DNA of 64,000 nt from assembly GCA_017434855.1 (NCBI GenBank), contig JAFRUA010000061.1, forward strand, positions 1-64,000, in the 5' to 3' direction. Positions 42,899 through 53,046 of this stretch are shown here, in pieces; the first letter of the stretch is position 1, and every line of letters starts with the position of its first letter. The notes beneath the pieces are model-generated. The model saw nothing but the letters and a program-made list of their open reading frames with translations, ran no database searches and had not been told where the DNA came from. The translations under genes and the position numbers were made by a program. The stretch is from Clostridia bacterium. Its GTDB lineage: Bacteria > Bacillota > Clostridia > Oscillospirales > Acutalibacteraceae.

Positions 42899-44501
42899 CG
42901 CTGGAAACAGCTTCGCTTATGGTTTTTGCTAGTTCTTCGGCGATAGCCTTTGCCATGATTGGTGGAACAGCATTTCCGACTTGCTGATACTGTTTGTCCT
43001 TAGATCCGTAAAAGACGAACGAGTCTGGAAAGGTTTGAAGCCTTGCCGCTTCTCGTATGCTTATTGCCCGATCCAGTACAGGATGGATCCACATCGATTT
43101 TCTAACATTTACAACTGTACCGCTTGGTTCATCGTATCTCAGCCGAAGGTAAATAGTGTTTTGAGTTCTGGATGCATCTGTATATGTATTAGTTTTTAAT
43201 TTGTTGTCAAGGGAATGAAAGTTTTCACCTTGCTTCAGTGCGCGGAACCGCTCAAGTGCAGTTTCTGTTGTTTTCGTCGCAATATGGTTCTTCAGGGTAT
43301 CTGAGTCCCTCAGGGCGGCACAAAGAGCGCTAGCCTTTTCAGCGTTACCGAGTATGATACCGGTTTTATCATCTTCCATATCATAGAATGGTTCAACTGT
43401 TTCTAAATCCTCAATAGCATCTCTGACTGTTCGATAACTGGTTTCATCAAAAACAGCTTTTGGAAAGTCAACGCTGTCTGCAACGTCTTTCCGAACTCCC
43501 AACACAACAAAACGCATTCTTTTTTGAGGCGCCCCATAATCAGCAGCGCATAAGACGTCATTTTTAATGGTGTAACCGCTCTCTTCTCCTAGAACAGCAG
43601 TTAAATAGTCAAACACAGCAAATGATTCAATATTGGCATACAAGCCATTTTTTGAAGTGAAGTTGCTCACAATAATATGATTATCATATATCTCTTTGGC
43701 GATACTTAACATTCTTTGAATCATAATAGCGGGAGCAATAGCTTCTTTAATATCCTTTGCGCCCTTTTTTCCAGAATAGTAATCACAAACAGTCTGAAAA
43801 GCTACAGCATCTGCTTGTAAAACATGATCCTTCGCAGTAGCCGATAGATGATCTTCAGCAAACAACAAAAGCTTCTTTTTGTACTTTGATAGGGCAGAAT
43901 GCATTTTTTTACTGTTTTTTGAACTCTTGAAAATGATGTTTAATGCAGAATAATGTGTTTCCGGCCACAAGTAATAAAGTACTCTATTCTTGTCTCGAAC
44001 TATAGCTTCTGCACCACGAAAAGCATAATCCTTTTCAATTAAACAAAGAGTAACACGTTTTGTAGGGATAGAATATCGGCGAATCAACCGTTTATCGCCT
44101 TTGCTCAGATAAAAGCGATGAACATCAGACTGCAGTGTGCTAACGTTTTCCATAACAAAGGCTTTTGGCTTAAGCTCTAATACAGCGCGAATATACTCCT
44201 TGACAAGCATATTATTTTGACTGATAGCATGGTTTTTTTGCCTGTTTGCATTTGAAAAGCCCTGGCACGGCGGCCCACCTATAACGACATCGATAGGGCC
44301 ATATTTTTCATGAATCTCTTTATAATCCGCAGCACAAACATCACCCCGTACATCTACACCGGAGTGATTTTTCTTGTATGTTTCTTGCATATAAGGACTG
44401 TTTTCAAAAGCAACCTTGATGTCATATTTTCCGGTTTGCTGAAACCCTAGACTTAATCCGCCAGCTCCCGCAAACAAATCGATTACTTTCATCTTTCTCA
44501 T
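42879..44501 (-). CDS. dcm: DNA cytosine-5 methyltransferase
   Basis: 540 residues. Methylates cytosine C5 using S-adenosylmethionine. Conserved motifs in order: DLFAGAGGLSLGF (I), GGPPCQGFSNANRQ with the catalytic cysteine (IV), MENVS (VI), LRYDEPSGTVVN (IX region) and QVGNAVPPIMAKAIAEEL (X). Longer than minimal M.HpaII-type enzymes because of an insertion of roughly 150 residues between motifs VI and VIII. Recognition sequence unknown. Modification component of the operon. Confidence 0.95.
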   Translation of the reverse strand: MRKMKVIDLFAGAGGLSLGFQQTGKYDIKVAFENSPYMQETYKKNHSGVDVRGDVCAADYKEIHEKYGPIDVVIGGPPCQGFSNANRQKNHAISQNNMLVKEYIRAVLELKPKAFVMENVSTLQSDVHRFYLSKGDKRLIRRYSIPTKRVTLCLIEKDYAFRGAEAIVRDKNRVLYYLWPETHYSALNIIFKSSKNSKKMHSALSKYKKKLLLFAEDHLSATAKDHVLQADAVAFQTVCDYYSGKKGAKDIKEAIAPAIMIQRMLSIAKEIYDNHIIVSNFTSKNGLYANIESFAVFDYLTAVLGEESGYTIKNDVLCAADYGAPQKRMRFVVLGVRKDVADSVDFPKAVFDETSYRTVRDAIEDLETVEPFYDMEDDKTGIILGNAEKASALCAALRDSDTLKNHIATKTTETALERFRALKQGENFHSLDNKLKTNTYTDASRTQNTIYLRLRYDEPSGTVVNVRKSMWIHPVLDRAISIREAARLQTFPDSFVFYGSKDKQYQQVGNAVPPIMAKAIAEELAKTISEAVSSGDQNAR

Positions 44502-44510
44502 ACTCTTCTC

Positions 44511-46595
44511 TTATCCCTTAAATCCATTTGCTTTAACTTCTTCCAATAAAGCGAGCAACTGAATGCTTTGAAACGCACTGGGTATTTGCTCCGGAATTCT
44601 CATTGCATATTTAATTGCCTTCATCTGATCCGGTGTTATTGCAATACGTTTTCCAATTACAAAGTCGTTGACTTTTTTCCAATATATTGATCCTAATTCC
44701 AGCACGCGCTTTTGAGCATCCAGATCAGAAGCGATTCGCTGATCTTTTTTTGCTTCTTTCTCTTCTTGCTTTACATCAGAAATGCTGATAAGCAAAGAAT
44801 CTAACGATTCAGAAAGCTTTATGGGACATTTTTTCACTTCTTCCCAACAAGCATCTCTTTTACACCACTGCGTAACATTAATTGTGCCTCTGTGCGGATC
44901 TGTAATCGTATCGAATACAAACTTTGTTATCTTAACAAGCTCGTTTGTGGCGGCATCAGGAACTTTCTGCCGATTCCAAAGCAAACTCAAATCAAGATCC
45001 TTTCCCTTGAATTGGGATTTGATTAATCTGTGAAATAGAGCAACAGAATATGTAACAATGTTTGCCCGATAACCATGTTCAAACCAAGGCTGGTGTGACA
45101 CAATCCACTCCGTGTGCTTGAAAAGAATTGCTAGAGCTACAGTATCTTTGAAATACTTTTCATTAAACTGCATGTCAGATTTGGACCATGCGTCATCAAT
45201 GATCTCGGCAAATTTCATAAAGTTTGTCTGAGCACCTTTGCTGACTACCTGAGGTCCTCCTGCCCAGGAGTTGCGGTACTTTGCAAGATCCGTTTTTGTA
45301 ATCAGTTGTTTTTTCGGATTCTGAGCTGAAAACTTATCCTTTTGCGCTTTGGTCATCCGCATTTGCGCCTGCAAGTATTGTCCGCGGGCTCTTTCATAAA
45401 ACCATTTCGTTTCATATTGAGCACCGCCGGAAGCAGGTGCAAACAATCTCCTGGAGATTTGTTCCATGCGTATATGGAAAGGATGAGTTGCAAAGAAATC
45501 TGCATCGCTGACTTTGTTTTGACTGTTCGATGATCTGGAAATATTACGAATCAGCTCACTTGACTTATCTGCATCAGAATCGATTTCAGTCAGTTTCATC
45601 TGAACATAGATTTGACTGAGATCTGCACTGTCACGGTGTCTTGCGTTTGACAAAGAGGCCGTTGTTTGACCACCGTTAATAATCTGAAAATCCTTTGCAT
45701 AAGTAATGAATCTTCCTTCAGGGGTGTTTTCAAATTGAAGATTCATTGCTGTTGCAGAAACGCCGTTGTTATATGCAAAAAAGTTTTGTGGGATTCTCAG
45801 TATCGTTTCACGTATCTTTTTATTAACAGCAACTTTTGTTGAAAGAAACGAGCGAACGTTTCCCTCAAGCAATTGACTGCCAAAGAAATCATAAATATCG
45901 GCTAAGACGCTTCCGGGAATAATGCAAAGATAGCTGTGATAATCTTCTGTGCTTGCATTGCTCGCTTCCAGGCAAGGGATGCCCTTTCCATCTGTATAAG
46001 CTTTGAAATCAATCTCCATATCCTGGCGGCCTAAATCCGAAGAACACACACGATAGATTCTGTCAACGTCCCAGATTTGACATTCGACAGGGATATCATT
46101 AAATGATTTCGATTCAATTTCGCTGATGCGATCGCTCATAAAACCGTCAGTTAGAAGTAAGAATCGATATTTACGGATTCTGTCCTTGTTCAAGCGCAGC
46201 ATATCTACCAAATCAGAAGCGGGGGTGCTGGGTTCAATAGATCTCTTAAACTTATCAGTAAATGCGGCCTCAAGGAAGTGAAGCAACCTGTCAAATTGAA
46301 CAGCTGCAGCTGTTCTCGTTATGGTTTCTCGTTCATCTTCACCGGAATAGTCAGCAATAACAAGCGTAAATGTCATGTCAAACTCATCCAACAAGTATCC
46401 ATCTACTCTTGCTTTGGTGCTGGCGTTCTTTCCAGCGCCATTATAAAACGCAGGTGTAAAATCCGTCAGCACTTCAGCACCAAGTAAATAGCTCGAGGCA
46501 ACACTTACAAAAGCAGCGTTAGACCCGTTGCCTTCAACCGATGCTGTTGACTTCACTTCTTCCAGAAAGTCTTTTTTAAACTCTAGTACATCCAT
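44511..46595 (-). CDS. AIPR-family (abortive infection) protein
   Basis: 694 residues. AIPR signature stretches: NFFAYNNGVSATAMNLQF, FQIINGGQTTASLSNARH, then ISRSSNSQNKVSDADFFATH and FYERARGQYLQAQMRM. AIPR domains occur in phage-abortive-infection proteins (AbiR-like) and in restriction-like operons, and probably contain a nuclease-like fold; enzymatic action is not established by sequence. AGGAG precedes the ATG, and the gene begins 1 nt after the PD-(D/E)XK gene ends. Part of the MORC-type operon. Confidence 0.9.
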   Translation of the reverse strand: MDVLEFKKDFLEEVKSTASVEGNGSNAAFVSVASSYLLGAEVLTDFTPAFYNGAGKNASTKARVDGYLLDEFDMTFTLVIADYSGEDERETITRTAAAVQFDRLLHFLEAAFTDKFKRSIEPSTPASDLVDMLRLNKDRIRKYRFLLLTDGFMSDRISEIESKSFNDIPVECQIWDVDRIYRVCSSDLGRQDMEIDFKAYTDGKGIPCLEASNASTEDYHSYLCIIPGSVLADIYDFFGSQLLEGNVRSFLSTKVAVNKKIRETILRIPQNFFAYNNGVSATAMNLQFENTPEGRFITYAKDFQIINGGQTTASLSNARHRDSADLSQIYVQMKLTEIDSDADKSSELIRNISRSSNSQNKVSDADFFATHPFHIRMEQISRRLFAPASGGAQYETKWFYERARGQYLQAQMRMTKAQKDKFSAQNPKKQLITKTDLAKYRNSWAGGPQVVSKGAQTNFMKFAEIIDDAWSKSDMQFNEKYFKDTVALAILFKHTEWIVSHQPWFEHGYRANIVTYSVALFHRLIKSQFKGKDLDLSLLWNRQKVPDAATNELVKITKFVFDTITDPHRGTINVTQWCKRDACWEEVKKCPIKLSESLDSLLISISDVKQEEKEAKKDQRIASDLDAQKRVLELGSIYWKKVNDFVIGKRIAITPDQMKAIKYAMRIPEQIPSAFQSIQLLALLEEVKANGFKG

Positions 46596-46596
46596 G

Positions 46597-47556
46597 TCAG
46601 ATCTCCTGTTTTTTGAATGCTTTTATAGCCGAAAGACTGATTTCATAGTTGACGTTGACAATTCCAGAGATGATGTTGCTTTTGATCAGACGCGGAAAAC
46701 CTTCTACAACGCTAAAAACATCCCGATCCTGTACCCGAAACCTAGTTTCGTGATACAGTTTTCTGTCTTTCTCCTGATACCCAAGCCGCGCTAATTTGCA
46801 TGCAAACGAGTTCTTCTGCTTTTCAGAAACGAGCATCTGTTCAACGGATTTAATTGCTTCATCCAAAGAAACACATTGTTTCCCAGCAGCTGTAGTTTTA
46901 TCCAAATAATATACTACCAAAAGACCTTTATCGCTGCGGTCTAACTGTTGAATAGAAGATATTGAAATTGCTTGACTTGAAATAGCAGTTGATTTGACCT
47001 CTGCCCAAAAATCTGGAAAATCAAAATCTTGGTCAGAGCCCTCCGGACCTGTCCATGCTGTCAATGCAGCATCAACACCAAATTGATCTGCTTTTTCTTT
47101 AAGGAAAAGCAATTCTCCAATCAGACCCTTTTGCACGTTATCAGATAACAACCCATTATTAACCTGTTGTAGAAGCCGCTGCCATTTCTTGTATTGAGCA
47201 ACAAACTGTTTCAGGGGATCTTTCGCATACCGCGACGCTTCCATAAGATCCCAGCAAAGCTTTACAAACAGCTCATCCAACGAGGGTTGTTTCAACCAAA
47301 AGCGGAGAGCATAACTGCCATTTTCAAGCCGGATATTCTCTGCTAATACGGATTTAGAGGAGAAGATTTTATCTATTTTCCCCGTATTAAGAACAACAAA
47401 TACTTTTTCGTTTTCAGCCTGGATTCCAATATGAAAAGACAAGGGATGATCATCCGATACCAAAAGGAATCCATCTGAATATGGAGAGATACTATTCCAT
47501 TTTTCAGCCAATTCAGTTATTGTTTTCATCGTCGTCATCCTCGTCTTCAATATCAA
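46597..47556 (-). CDS. PD-(D/E)XK motif protein (DUF4420)
   Basis: 319 residues. Candidate restriction nuclease subunit: GLIGELLFLKEKADQFG, then GSDQDFDFPDFWAEVKSTAI, where E (in GELLFL), D and ExK form the expected active site. The N-terminal part is beta-rich. Starts within the 3' end of the Z1 gene (44-nt overlap), so production is translationally coupled. Cleavage specificity unknown. Confidence 0.9.
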   Translation of the reverse strand: MILKTRMTTMKTITELAEKWNSISPYSDGFLLVSDDHPLSFHIGIQAENEKVFVVLNTGKIDKIFSSKSVLAENIRLENGSYALRFWLKQPSLDELFVKLCWDLMEASRYAKDPLKQFVAQYKKWQRLLQQVNNGLLSDNVQKGLIGELLFLKEKADQFGVDAALTAWTGPEGSDQDFDFPDFWAEVKSTAISSQAISISSIQQLDRSDKGLLVVYYLDKTTAAGKQCVSLDEAIKSVEQMLVSEKQKNSFACKLARLGYQEKDRKLYHETRFRVQDRDVFSVVEGFPRLIKSNIISGIVNVNYEISLSAIKAFKKQEI

Positions 47557-50305
47557 CCCAGTTTCTCAGTTCCTTAACGTTTACCATATAGTTAGCGGTT
47601 CGTTCTTTCCCATCATATGGAAAGCCAAGTCCAAGAGCAAACACTAGATTCGGATCCTCCGGTTCCTTTTTTGGGTTCGTATTGGTTAACACATGAATCA
47701 AAAGAAGTGGGTTCCGCTTAGTATGCAGATAGGTACTGTCCTTACTGCTTCCATGCTCTCTGCGAAGATTGTTAATTTCTTCCTCAGTCAGACCGATCTT
47801 TGTACACCCGCCTGCTCCAATTCGAACATGACGCCCGTAGACCTTTAGCATGTTCTTGTTTGTCAAGTCCCATTCTAATGGTCTGCCTTTTGGATGAACA
47901 GAAAGAACGGAGCCGTCAAAAAGCTTTATTGGCTCTGTTTGGCTCAAATCATCATCTTGTGGAATTGCAACATCCCAATTATCCAGCAATCCATCATCAC
48001 TCTCAATATAGTCGGCTAATGCAACTGGTTGAAAATTGAGGTTCCATGGGTGTGTAATATAGTTTCGAACCAATTCAATTACAGCCTTTTTAGGCACACT
48101 CTTCCAAATAAAGGCCTTGTTTTTTTTGTCGAAATAGTACTGAGTCTTTTGAGATATTTCCCCAACAAAAGCCTTACAAAGCTTCTTATTCTCTTCAATA
48201 CTATAAGGATCACCCTTTATTCTTGGCGTTTCAATCATTCGACCAGACACTGTAATCGGTCGGTTAACGGGTGTTGCCGTTCTCATTTTGTTCTTCGCTG
48301 TAATAAGAAGTGCTCCTGGGGCTTGTCTGACTTTTAGACCAAATTCTTCCGGCGTTTGGTTTTGCCGTTTCATTTTTTTGAGCTCATCTTTCAGTTCATT
48401 GACTGCATCAGTAATGTATCCATACCAATCAATTGCATCTTCCGCCATCCAAATCTTGAACAGATCATCATAATTAGGTCGATAACCAAACCATCTGCCC
48501 ATTTGAAGAAGTGTATCATACATCATCGTATTACGATAAAAATAGCTGACGCACAGTCCTTCCAATGTGAGGCCTCTGGAAAGACTGTTTCCACCGACTG
48601 CAATAACACGCATGCCGATGTTCTTATATTCATAGTAATTCAGTGAGGATGCACCATGCTGTTGGTTTACACTGCGGACTTCAATTCTTTTTACAGTCTT
48701 ATTAAGCCAGCCATGCAAAAAATCCGCCCAATTCAAATTTGCCATTTCCTGAACATGATGTTTTTCCCATGTATCATGCAATGCAGCAATTCTTGGAATC
48801 TGCATTGCTTGATCGAGCGGCAGCTTAGAATAGTTTTCAAGATCTGCCTTAACCGCATTCAGATAATCTTCGATTAAGTCCGAAGTCTTATTTTGAACCA
48901 TTGTAAACCGGCTGACATTCACAAGCATTGAGCGATGTTCACGCGTGTCGGTGCGCAAGTCCGTAATTGCATTTATAAGAATGAAGTATCGAATTGCTTC
49001 TTTTAGACTTTCTGGCAAATCATATAATTCGTCAGCCAGATCCTTTTTATGTTTGAATACAAAGTAAAACTCTTGTTCTTCATTATTGATGGGGATAATT
49101 GTATCACCATATTCGCCTGCAGTTCTTCCAACGAATTCATTGTCCCACTCATCAGCATCTCCATGACCAAAGATTCGGTCTGCACCAATGTATTTTTCTG
49201 GAGTTGGAAGAACTGTAAGAAAATCTTTCGGGAATAAGTCCTTCGCAGCTTCGTCCGAATCAGGATCAATAAAGATATTGGCAAACGGTGTCGCAGTGAT
49301 ACCTAAATAGGATGCCTGGCGGAAACAATTCAGAATGCCTCTGATCGCTTTGTTGATTGCTGTCGGATCTTTTTCTTCGGAATTTGTGTTAACAGATGCG
49401 TTGTCCGCCTCATCATCAATCAGCAATAAAGGTAGATCAATCAATCCATTTTCATAATCTGCGTTGTTTTCCATAAGCCACTTGTACAGATTGTTAAGAA
49501 CGCTCTTATTCTTCTTAATAACAAATAAGGCGGTTCCGTTAAGATTTTTCAGACTCAATCCAAGCGCTTGCAATGTTTTCTTGTTGAAATCTGTGGCAAC
49601 TGAGGTAAAGCAAGCAATCCGTCTGTTTTGATCAATAGGCGGTACTTTTCCAACACCGACAGGAGTATTTCGAATTTCTTGATCTGCTTTTTTGTTAAGC
49701 GCATACTTGCTCTCAATCCCAACAAATTCCGAATCAAGTCGCTCCTGTGTTTGCACACGAAGGTTTTCCATCATACCAGCAAGGACAATAATCACGCGGT
49801 ATCCGGCATCGGATGCTTTGTTACAAATGGCTGTGTACGTTGCAGTTTTACCAGATTGAACATCTCCCAACAGAAGTCCTCTTCTTTGGAATTGACGATC
49901 GTGATCCTTTGGATCACCCAAATCATCCATAACTTCATTGGTGGTTTGATCCAAACGATTTACCACCTCAATACCCCAACGCTTATTATTTTTCAGAAAA
50001 GTCTTATATCTTTTCCAATAATACCCATCATTTTCTTGCATATAATACCATGTTTGATGGGTGTCATCGTGACCGCGTAGTGTTGTTGCAACCCCGATTT
50101 TATGAAGAATATCCGCTTGAAGTGTATTCTTAACCTGTTCAAATTCTTCATCTGAAACAGGGTACAGTGTTGACAGTGCAATACGATATGCTTCTGCAAT
50201 CTCGTTGATCTGGTCACTTGTCGGAAGCTCATCTTCATATTTTTTGTTAACAGTTATTGTAATATTGGCAATCAGATACTCCATACTTTCAGTCATTAAA
50301 GGCAC
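47513..50305 (-). CDS. Z1-domain helicase-like protein
   Basis: 930 residues. SF2-like motifs: Walker A LLGDVQSGKTATYTAICNKA, DEAD-like LPLLLIDDEADNASVNT, YLGITATPFANIFID, and in the second lobe GGNSLSRGLTLEGLCVSYFY and LLQMGRWFGYRPNYDD. The Z1 domain follows the helicase core. Predicted ATP-dependent DNA translocase that drives restriction. Overlaps the ATPase gene upstream by 17 nt and the nuclease gene downstream by 44 nt. Confidence 0.92.
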   Translation of the reverse strand: MPLMTESMEYLIANITITVNKKYEDELPTSDQINEIAEAYRIALSTLYPVSDEEFEQVKNTLQADILHKIGVATTLRGHDDTHQTWYYMQENDGYYWKRYKTFLKNNKRWGIEVVNRLDQTTNEVMDDLGDPKDHDRQFQRRGLLLGDVQSGKTATYTAICNKASDAGYRVIIVLAGMMENLRVQTQERLDSEFVGIESKYALNKKADQEIRNTPVGVGKVPPIDQNRRIACFTSVATDFNKKTLQALGLSLKNLNGTALFVIKKNKSVLNNLYKWLMENNADYENGLIDLPLLLIDDEADNASVNTNSEEKDPTAINKAIRGILNCFRQASYLGITATPFANIFIDPDSDEAAKDLFPKDFLTVLPTPEKYIGADRIFGHGDADEWDNEFVGRTAGEYGDTIIPINNEEQEFYFVFKHKKDLADELYDLPESLKEAIRYFILINAITDLRTDTREHRSMLVNVSRFTMVQNKTSDLIEDYLNAVKADLENYSKLPLDQAMQIPRIAALHDTWEKHHVQEMANLNWADFLHGWLNKTVKRIEVRSVNQQHGASSLNYYEYKNIGMRVIAVGGNSLSRGLTLEGLCVSYFYRNTMMYDTLLQMGRWFGYRPNYDDLFKIWMAEDAIDWYGYITDAVNELKDELKKMKRQNQTPEEFGLKVRQAPGALLITAKNKMRTATPVNRPITVSGRMIETPRIKGDPYSIEENKKLCKAFVGEISQKTQYYFDKKNKAFIWKSVPKKAVIELVRNYITHPWNLNFQPVALADYIESDDGLLDNWDVAIPQDDDLSQTEPIKLFDGSVLSVHPKGRPLEWDLTNKNMLKVYGRHVRIGAGGCTKIGLTEEEINNLRREHGSSKDSTYLHTKRNPLLLIHVLTNTNPKKEPEDPNLVFALGLGFPYDGKERTANYMVNVKELRNWVDIEDEDDDDENNN

Positions 50306-51752
50306 CTCTCTTCTTAGCCGCTTCTATCTCTTCGGTGTAGTTGCAAAATGGCTCGGTAAGAATTAATGATTCAAGCAAATCATTTCGCAAGTCAGTTGGA
50401 GTATTCGCAAGAATGGTTTTGATCATGCCAACAATATCTGAGAAAGCATCATCACTGTCATTCTCAATCTTTTTATCATTTGTCAAATCAATATATAGAG
50501 AATTCAATGGAAGAGATAAACTGATCTGCTTTAGCAAGGCTTCAACCTGCGGGCGCATCTCCGGATGTTCAGCCAAAACAGCATCAATCATTGGATGGTC
50601 AGCATTAATCTCATAATAAACCCCTCCATCTCTGGACACCATTCGATTCCAGACATGAACAATACTATCCGAGGTTTCCTTTTTTCCTCTATATGTCCAG
50701 GTTCTTTTACTTCCTTCGGAGATCCTTTCAACGATAACTGCAAGGTTCTTTCTTACATCTTCCGGCGGAGTTGCAGTGGACTTTTTGATATCAAGTGTCC
50801 AAAGATCATCCAAAGAGTTAGGAATATCCACTTGAACGCGCGCAAGCTTCGACAGATCTCCTTGACGCATCAGACGAAACCAACTGCCCCAAACTAACAG
50901 TCTCTTGTTTCGGTAAACATAAAACCCTTGATTTTTCCGCAGTCCGTCTTTTCCCCCAAGTGCTTTCAGTTCCTTTTGCGTTAGTTTGGAGGTGTGCGGC
51001 AGAATAAATGGTGTCACTTTAACCTTCTGCCCGCGAACGACAATTGTTTCTTCGTCCATGAGTTGCGTGCTCTTTTTTGTCAAAAACGGATCTTGAGGCT
51101 CAACTTTCTCATCATTCATCTTTATATCCAGCTTTTTCAAACCGGGTTCTCCGCTGAGATATCTGTGAAAAACCAGTGATAAATGATCTCGTATCAAGCC
51201 CATTTTTCGGGAGAACGCTTCTGCCATATCGTTCTCGCCAACGGCAAATTTGTCCAGATCCTGCCAAATAACAAGAGTACCATTCGAATACTTCTTCAGT
51301 TTTTGTATCCCTGGATATTGATTTGCTTCATTAGAGTCAATAAGTATCAGTGACCAGCTCTCTGCTGATTGAACATGGTTCAGATTCCACTGGGCACCAA
51401 TAATGTGTCCGTCCGTCTTGGAAATCACAGTTAGTATGCGGCATTGTGACAACGAAGCGGTCTTAAGCCCCAACCCATATCGGCCCAAGTCATCTGCAGA
51501 CCTATCTTCAAGCGGATTTTTACTTCCGTATTGCATGGCAGAAATCAACTCTTCTTGCGTCATTCCGCATCCGTTATCAAGAATAGAAATAAAAGACTCA
51601 CCAATCGGAAAAAAGTCTATATCAATCTGACTTGCCTTTGCCGCAATGCTATTGTCAATGATATCAGCAATTGCTGCTTCGATTGAATAGCCTATGGCAC
51701 GAGTTGATTCCATAAGCGTTGGTGCATAGGGGGGAAGATTAATTGTTTTCAT
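50289..51752 (-). CDS. GHKL ATPase, MutL/MORC-like, of a restriction operon
   Basis: 487 residues. GHKL nucleotide-binding fold: N-box AIADIIDNSIAAKA, G1 ILDNGCGMTQEEL, G2 GRYGLGLKTASLSQC. A transducer-like domain and a C-terminal region follow. This is the class of bacterial MutL homologue described by Iyer, Abhiman and Aravind (2008) in restriction-modification operons with Z1, AIPR, REase and Dcm/Vsr genes, ancestral to eukaryotic MORC ATPases. ATP-driven dimer clamps are expected to regulate the nuclease. First gene of the seven-gene operon, with a promoter at 51820. Confidence 0.93.
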   Translation of the reverse strand: MKTINLPPYAPTLMESTRAIGYSIEAAIADIIDNSIAAKASQIDIDFFPIGESFISILDNGCGMTQEELISAMQYGSKNPLEDRSADDLGRYGLGLKTASLSQCRILTVISKTDGHIIGAQWNLNHVQSAESWSLILIDSNEANQYPGIQKLKKYSNGTLVIWQDLDKFAVGENDMAEAFSRKMGLIRDHLSLVFHRYLSGEPGLKKLDIKMNDEKVEPQDPFLTKKSTQLMDEETIVVRGQKVKVTPFILPHTSKLTQKELKALGGKDGLRKNQGFYVYRNKRLLVWGSWFRLMRQGDLSKLARVQVDIPNSLDDLWTLDIKKSTATPPEDVRKNLAVIVERISEGSKRTWTYRGKKETSDSIVHVWNRMVSRDGGVYYEINADHPMIDAVLAEHPEMRPQVEALLKQISLSLPLNSLYIDLTNDKKIENDSDDAFSDIVGMIKTILANTPTDLRNDLLESLILTEPFCNYTEEIEAAKKRGAFND

Positions 51753-51819
51753 AATTGAATCCTTCCTAAATCATTAACGGGTCGAAACAATGTTTATCAA
51801 ATAAGAATCAATTCTAAAT

Positions 51820-51848
51820 ATTATATCACATTTTACCAAAGGAATCCA
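51820..51848 (-). promoter_or_regulatory. Promoter of the MORC-type defence operon
   Basis: On the minus strand an extended -10 TGATATAAT (TATAAT at 51820-51825) with a weak -35 TGGATT (51843-51848), spacing 17 nt, about 67 nt upstream of the ATPase start. Confidence 0.55.
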
Positions 51849-51930
51849 TATTTTTTAAAAGAAATAAAAGGCTTTCTCTCTACATAATCCGCTATCCCGC
51901 TAACCAGCAGACTCTTCATCTAACGATTTA

Positions 51931-53022
51931 TTAGAGTCTCCGTATATCCCAACCACTGCGGTCGATTTCATTATAATCATCATTATCCTCATCAAAATCC
52001 ACGAACATCATCTGATCCATTTTCTCAATAGCTGCATCGGTAAGAATCGCTTCAAACGCAAGCTCATAATCATACCCCTTATCTACCCACTGAATATATT
52101 CCTCCAGATTCTTATCATTATACTCTTCATTGGCGTGCTCATCATAATAATCGGCTGCCTTTAAGCCATAATAACCACCGATATCGCTCGCCAGGAAACG
52201 AAGTGCTGTCATACTTAGGGTTCTAACATCATCAACCCCCTGTCCTCTAGCCTTATCTATGATTTCATATATTTCATCGGTAAAGCCAGCATCAAAGAAC
52301 AGATAAATCCATTCTGGGTTCTCCAAATCTTCAAGAACTACTTTCTGAATATATTCTGCTTCATCTGAAAAGAAAACATGATCTTCTTCAAATACCTCAA
52401 TATAATCTATTGATTTATATGGAATTACATTTTCGAAAAAGTATTGAAAAGTTTTCGCCAGCGGACGTTTATGATCTCTTGAAAAATCATATGCCGCTTT
52501 ACTCATTTCTTCTGATAATCCATAGAAACTCTGTAATTCAAACACTTCGGAAAGTATCTTATAATTCTCGATATTTACCCCAAAAACTGTAGGTTCATTC
52601 ACTTGACTCTCTCCAATCATTTTCTGGTTCTTTTCTCCGGTTTCAAGCTCTTCCCAAGTAATCTGTGCTCTAAATAGACTCGGATTCTTTTCTTTTATAG
52701 CTGTACCCGGAGATACTTTAAACACCTTTTTAAACTTTTTAGAGAAAGAGCTTTGATCACCATAATCTGTAATTGCAACTGCCTCACTAATCGCTGGTTC
52801 TGATGAGTCAATCAGATAACGATATGCCGCCATCATCTTCCGTTCGTTTATATACTTGGCCAGCGGTAACCCTGTGATAAACCTGAATGCTGTTCCCAAA
52901 TCACGAGCGCCATATCCTTTTGATTTAGCAACTTCCTCAGATATATTAAGTGCAGGAATTTTATTGCTAACAAGCTCTTCGATTTGATCAATTATACTTT
53001 CAAATTCTTCTTTGAAACTCAT
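51931..53022 (-). CDS. AraC-type HTH regulator with unknown C-terminal domain
   Basis: 363 residues. Unlike most AraC proteins, the helix-turn-helix is N-terminal (about 15-115: YGARDLGTAFRFITGLPLAK, ISEAVAITDYGDQSSFSKKF, KVFKVSPGTAIKEKNPS). The C-terminal ~245 residues are acidic and helical (ENVIPYKSIDYIEVFEEDHV) with no family I recognise. It lies directly upstream of the defence operon on the same strand with a 178-nt gap, so it may control that operon, but it could serve the helicase block. Start preceded by AGGAAAG. Confidence 0.8.
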   Translation of the reverse strand: MSFKEEFESIIDQIEELVSNKIPALNISEEVAKSKGYGARDLGTAFRFITGLPLAKYINERKMMAAYRYLIDSSEPAISEAVAITDYGDQSSFSKKFKKVFKVSPGTAIKEKNPSLFRAQITWEELETGEKNQKMIGESQVNEPTVFGVNIENYKILSEVFELQSFYGLSEEMSKAAYDFSRDHKRPLAKTFQYFFENVIPYKSIDYIEVFEEDHVFFSDEAEYIQKVVLEDLENPEWIYLFFDAGFTDEIYEIIDKARGQGVDDVRTLSMTALRFLASDIGGYYGLKAADYYDEHANEEYNDKNLEEYIQWVDKGYDYELAFEAILTDAAIEKMDQMMFVDFDEDNDDYNEIDRSGWDIRRL

Positions 53023-53046
53023 TTTCTTTCCTCTTTCCTTTATTAT

